This document shows positions 3,719 to 5,513 of a stretch of 5,513 nt of DNA, piece by piece (the stretch's first letter is position 1; every line of letters starts with the position of its first letter). Source of the DNA: Clostridia bacterium (GTDB taxonomy: Bacteria; Bacillota; Clostridia; UMGS1883); contig JAFUJG010000058.1 of NCBI GenBank assembly GCA_017468215.1, positions 1-5,513 on the forward strand. Direction: 5' to 3'. A program made the translations under genes and the position numbers. Below the pieces are notes generated by a model that ran no database searches, was not told the origin of the DNA, and saw only the letters and a list, made by a program, of their open reading frames with translations.

Positions 3719-5513
3719 TCACCTCTTGAAATAATTATAAATATTAAGCGCAAGCTTTTCACTTATGCCCTTTACTTCACACAGCTCCTCTACCGAGGCG
3801 TTTTTAATTTTGTCAATGCTATTAAAGTGGAGCATAAGTGCACGGCGTTTGCTCTCACCTATGCCCTCGATTGCTTCCATTTCGCTGCCCAACATTTTTT
3901 TCTCACGTCTTTTTCGGTGATATTCAATGGCTGTTCTGTGCACCTCGTCCTGGATATAGGTTACAAGGCGTATTGCACCGCCTGTGGGCTTAAGGTATAC
4001 CTCACCTTCTTGACTTACAACCCCTCGTGTACGGTGCTTGTCGTCCTTTACCATGCCAAACACAGGTATGTCAAGACCTAAATCCGACAGAACCCCGATT
4101 GCACAGTTAAGCTGTGCTATGCCTCCGTCCATAAGAATAAGGTCGGGCAGCTCGGAAAACTTTCCGTCCTTTTCACGCTCCTCGTGGGTAAACCTTCGCA
4201 TGAGGGTTTGAGTAAGGCAGGCAATATCGTTTGCACCTGCAATGTTTATTTTGAATATTCTGTAGTCACGCTTAGAGGGCTTTCCGTTTTTGAAAACTGC
4301 CATGGCGGCTACGTTTTCCTCGCCCGAGGTGTGAGATATGTCGTAGCTTTCGATTCGGTCGGGGATAACCTCCAGCTTTAGTGCCTGGGCAAGCTCCACA
4401 AGGGAGTTCATTTTCATTTTTTCTTTTATTTCGGCGGTTTTCATTTTTTCGATATTATGGCGGGCGTTCTTTATTGCCATATCCACAAGGCTTTTTCTGT
4501 CGCCACGCTGAGGCACCACAACCCCAACCTTGCTGCCACGCTTTGTGCTCAAAAGAAGGGAGAGAGTGTCTTCAAAGTCGATTTTATGGGAAAGATACAC
4601 CATTTTGGGCACGTATACGTCCCCTGTATAGTACTGGTCGGCAAAATCGGAAAGAATTTCCTTTTCGTCAAGGGTGCCCTCTCCTTTAATGTCGAAGGAA
4701 TGTGAGCCTATCAGCTTTCCGCCACGGACACTGAAAAGCTCTACCGAGGCAAGAATATCCTCCGAGGCAACTGCCAGAATATCTGCATCCTCGTTTTTTG
4801 CATTAAGCACCTTTTGCTTTTCAGCAAGGTTTTTAAGTGCCTCTATCCTGTCACGGCAGACTGCTGCCTTTTCAAACTCAAAATTTGCTGCCGCCTGATG
4901 CATTTCGTCCTTAAGCTTTTCCATAAGCTCCTTATCGTTGCCTGACAAAAACTTGTCAATATCGTAAAACAGCTTTTTGTATTCCTCACCGGTAACCTTG
5001 CCGCTGCAGGGTGCAATGCACTTGCCCATGGAGTGATAAAGGCAGGGTCTTTCCTTGCCAATATCACGTGGGAAGCTTTTTTTACAATGTGCAATTTTAA
5101 AAACGTCTTTAACTATATCAAAGGTTTCGTTAATGGAAAAGCCTGTGGGATAAGGCCCGAAGTACTTTGCTCCGTCCTGCTCTATACGGCGGACAAAAAG
5201 CATTTTGGGATATTCCTCATTGGTGGTCAGCTTTATATAGGGATAATGCTTGCCGTCCTTAAGGAGGATGTTGTACTTGGGGGTGTGCGCCTTGATCTGG
5301 CTTGCCTCCAGTACCAGCGCCTCGAACTCGCTCTGGCAGACGATCACATCAAAGTCGAAGGCATGGGCGATCATCTGGGTGACCTTGTTGTCGTGGGGCA
5401 CCCCCTCGCGGAAGTACTGGCTGACACGGGTGCGCAGCCGCTTAGCCTTGCCGATGTAGATGATCTCGTCGGCTTTGTCCCGGATGATATACACGCCGGG
5501 CAGCAGCGGCAGC
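3719..5513 (-). CDS. uvrC: UvrABC nuclease subunit UvrC (start beyond right edge)
   Basis: UvrC makes both incisions flanking a UvrB-bound DNA lesion in nucleotide excision repair. The frame enters from the right edge in the middle of the usual N-terminus (LPLLPGVYIIRDK), so only about 10-20 residues are missing. Counting the GTG at 5494 as residue 1: GIY-YIG nuclease (1-75; Tyr13 in YIGKA, Arg23, Glu63), which cuts 3'; a four-cysteine set C137, C151, C159, C163 matching the Fe-S ligands described for E. coli UvrC; UVR helix pair for UvrB binding (about 190-225, FEFEKAAVCRDRIEAL); RNase H-like nuclease, which cuts 5' (about 370-530; Asp385 in YDISH, Asp456 in LMDGG, His487 in KDDKH); tandem helix-hairpin-helix (about 540-590; IEGIGESKRR, VKGISEK). 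All catalytic residues are present and length is normal. The GTG at 5494 is an internal valine, not the start. The first roughly 78 visible codons are markedly GC-rich compared with the rest. Confidence 0.97.
   Translation of the reverse strand, partial: LPLLPGVYIIRDKADEIIYIGKAKRLRTRVSQYFREGVPHDNKVTQMIAHAFDFDVIVCQSEFEALVLEASQIKAHTPKYNILLKDGKHYPYIKLTTNEEYPKMLFVRRIEQDGAKYFGPYPTGFSINETFDIVKDVFKIAHCKKSFPRDIGKERPCLYHSMGKCIAPCSGKVTGEEYKKLFYDIDKFLSGNDKELMEKLKDEMHQAAANFEFEKAAVCRDRIEALKNLAEKQKVLNAKNEDADILAVASEDILASVELFSVRGGKLIGSHSFDIKGEGTLDEKEILSDFADQYYTGDVYVPKMVYLSHKIDFEDTLSLLLSTKRGSKVGVVVPQRGDRKSLVDMAIKNARHNIEKMKTAEIKEKMKMNSLVELAQALKLEVIPDRIESYDISHTSGEENVAAMAVFKNGKPSKRDYRIFKINIAGANDIACLTQTLMRRFTHEEREKDGKFSELPDLILMDGGIAQLNCAIGVLSDLGLDIPVFGMVKDDKHRTRGVVSQEGEVYLKPTGGAIRLVTYIQDEVHRTAIEYHRKRREKKMLGSEMEAIEGIGESKRRALMLHFNSIDKIKNASVEELCEVKGISEKLALNIYNYFKR
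3720..3727 (-). promoter_or_regulatory. Ribosome binding site of the HD gene, embedded in the end of uvrC
   Basis: On the minus strand AAGAGGTG, complementary to the 16S 3' end. It encodes the last two uvrC codons (AAG AGG) and the first bases of the TGA. Spacing to the GTG at 3713 is 6 bases, whereas spacing to the GTG at 3722 would be nil; this decides the start. Confidence 0.7.

Noticed and set aside
3701..5459. Several plus-strand frames and one minus-strand frame within uvrC
   Set aside because: All lie inside the continuous uvrC frame whose nuclease, UVR, RNase H and HhH parts are all present; none has an independent start signal.
5492..5494. GTG at 5494 as the uvrC start codon
   Set aside because: The frame continues upstream to the window edge as LPLLPG, the conserved UvrC N-terminal motif, so this codon is the Val of PGVY.
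1..5513. Mobile elements, CRISPR arrays, tRNA or rRNA genes, toxin-antitoxin or defence systems
   Set aside because: No direct-repeat array, transposase or integrase motif, cloverleaf or rRNA-like stretch was seen; the genes are ordinary repair, regulation and envelope functions.

Overview
The window looks like a chromosomal segment of a low-to-moderate GC Gram-positive bacterium, most likely a clostridial (Clostridia/Oscillospiraceae-like) gut-type organism. The grounds are the Bacillus/Clostridium-type LexA with CGAAC-N4-GTTCG operators, a LexA-divergent LysM protein of the YneA type, GGAGG-type ribosome binding sites, and a solute-binding lipoprotein with a Firmicutes-style lipobox. No genus can be named from the sequence alone.

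Layout. Bases 1-157 (minus) are the start of a sugar-ABC-transporter-type binding lipoprotein that runs off the left edge. Bases 267-665 (minus) encode a membrane-anchored LysM protein resembling the SOS cell-division inhibitor YneA. The divergent intergenic region 666-860 is an SOS control region with three LexA boxes; one fills the spacer of the LysM-gene promoter and one overlaps the probable -35 of lexA. lexA follows on the plus strand (861-1523). Its frame runs past the usual LexA C-terminus and overlaps, tail to tail, a minus-strand gene that appears broken by an in-frame TAA (1476-2246). Further right, all on the minus strand, are a small membrane phosphoglycosyl transferase (2300-2977) with its own promoter, an HD-domain hydrolase (3051-3713), and uvrC (3719 to beyond the right edge). 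uvrC and the HD gene are tightly coupled.

How the genes work together. LexA represses itself and the LysM gene. After DNA damage LexA is cleaved, and the LysM protein would delay division while repair (UvrC is the nuclease of the nucleotide excision complex) proceeds. Whether uvrC is also under LexA cannot be seen, because its promoter lies outside the window. The sugar transferase and the broken gene belong to surface or envelope functions with no obvious link to SOS.

The most notable anomalies are three. uvrC changes abruptly from about 42% to about 61% GC at a highly conserved motif, which suggests recombination or a chimeric assembly. The anchored-domain gene is interrupted by a single stop codon. 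The LexA reading frame is extended into the convergent gene. I found no CRISPR, transposase, tRNA, rRNA or defence system, and no support for a wholly new multi-gene system.
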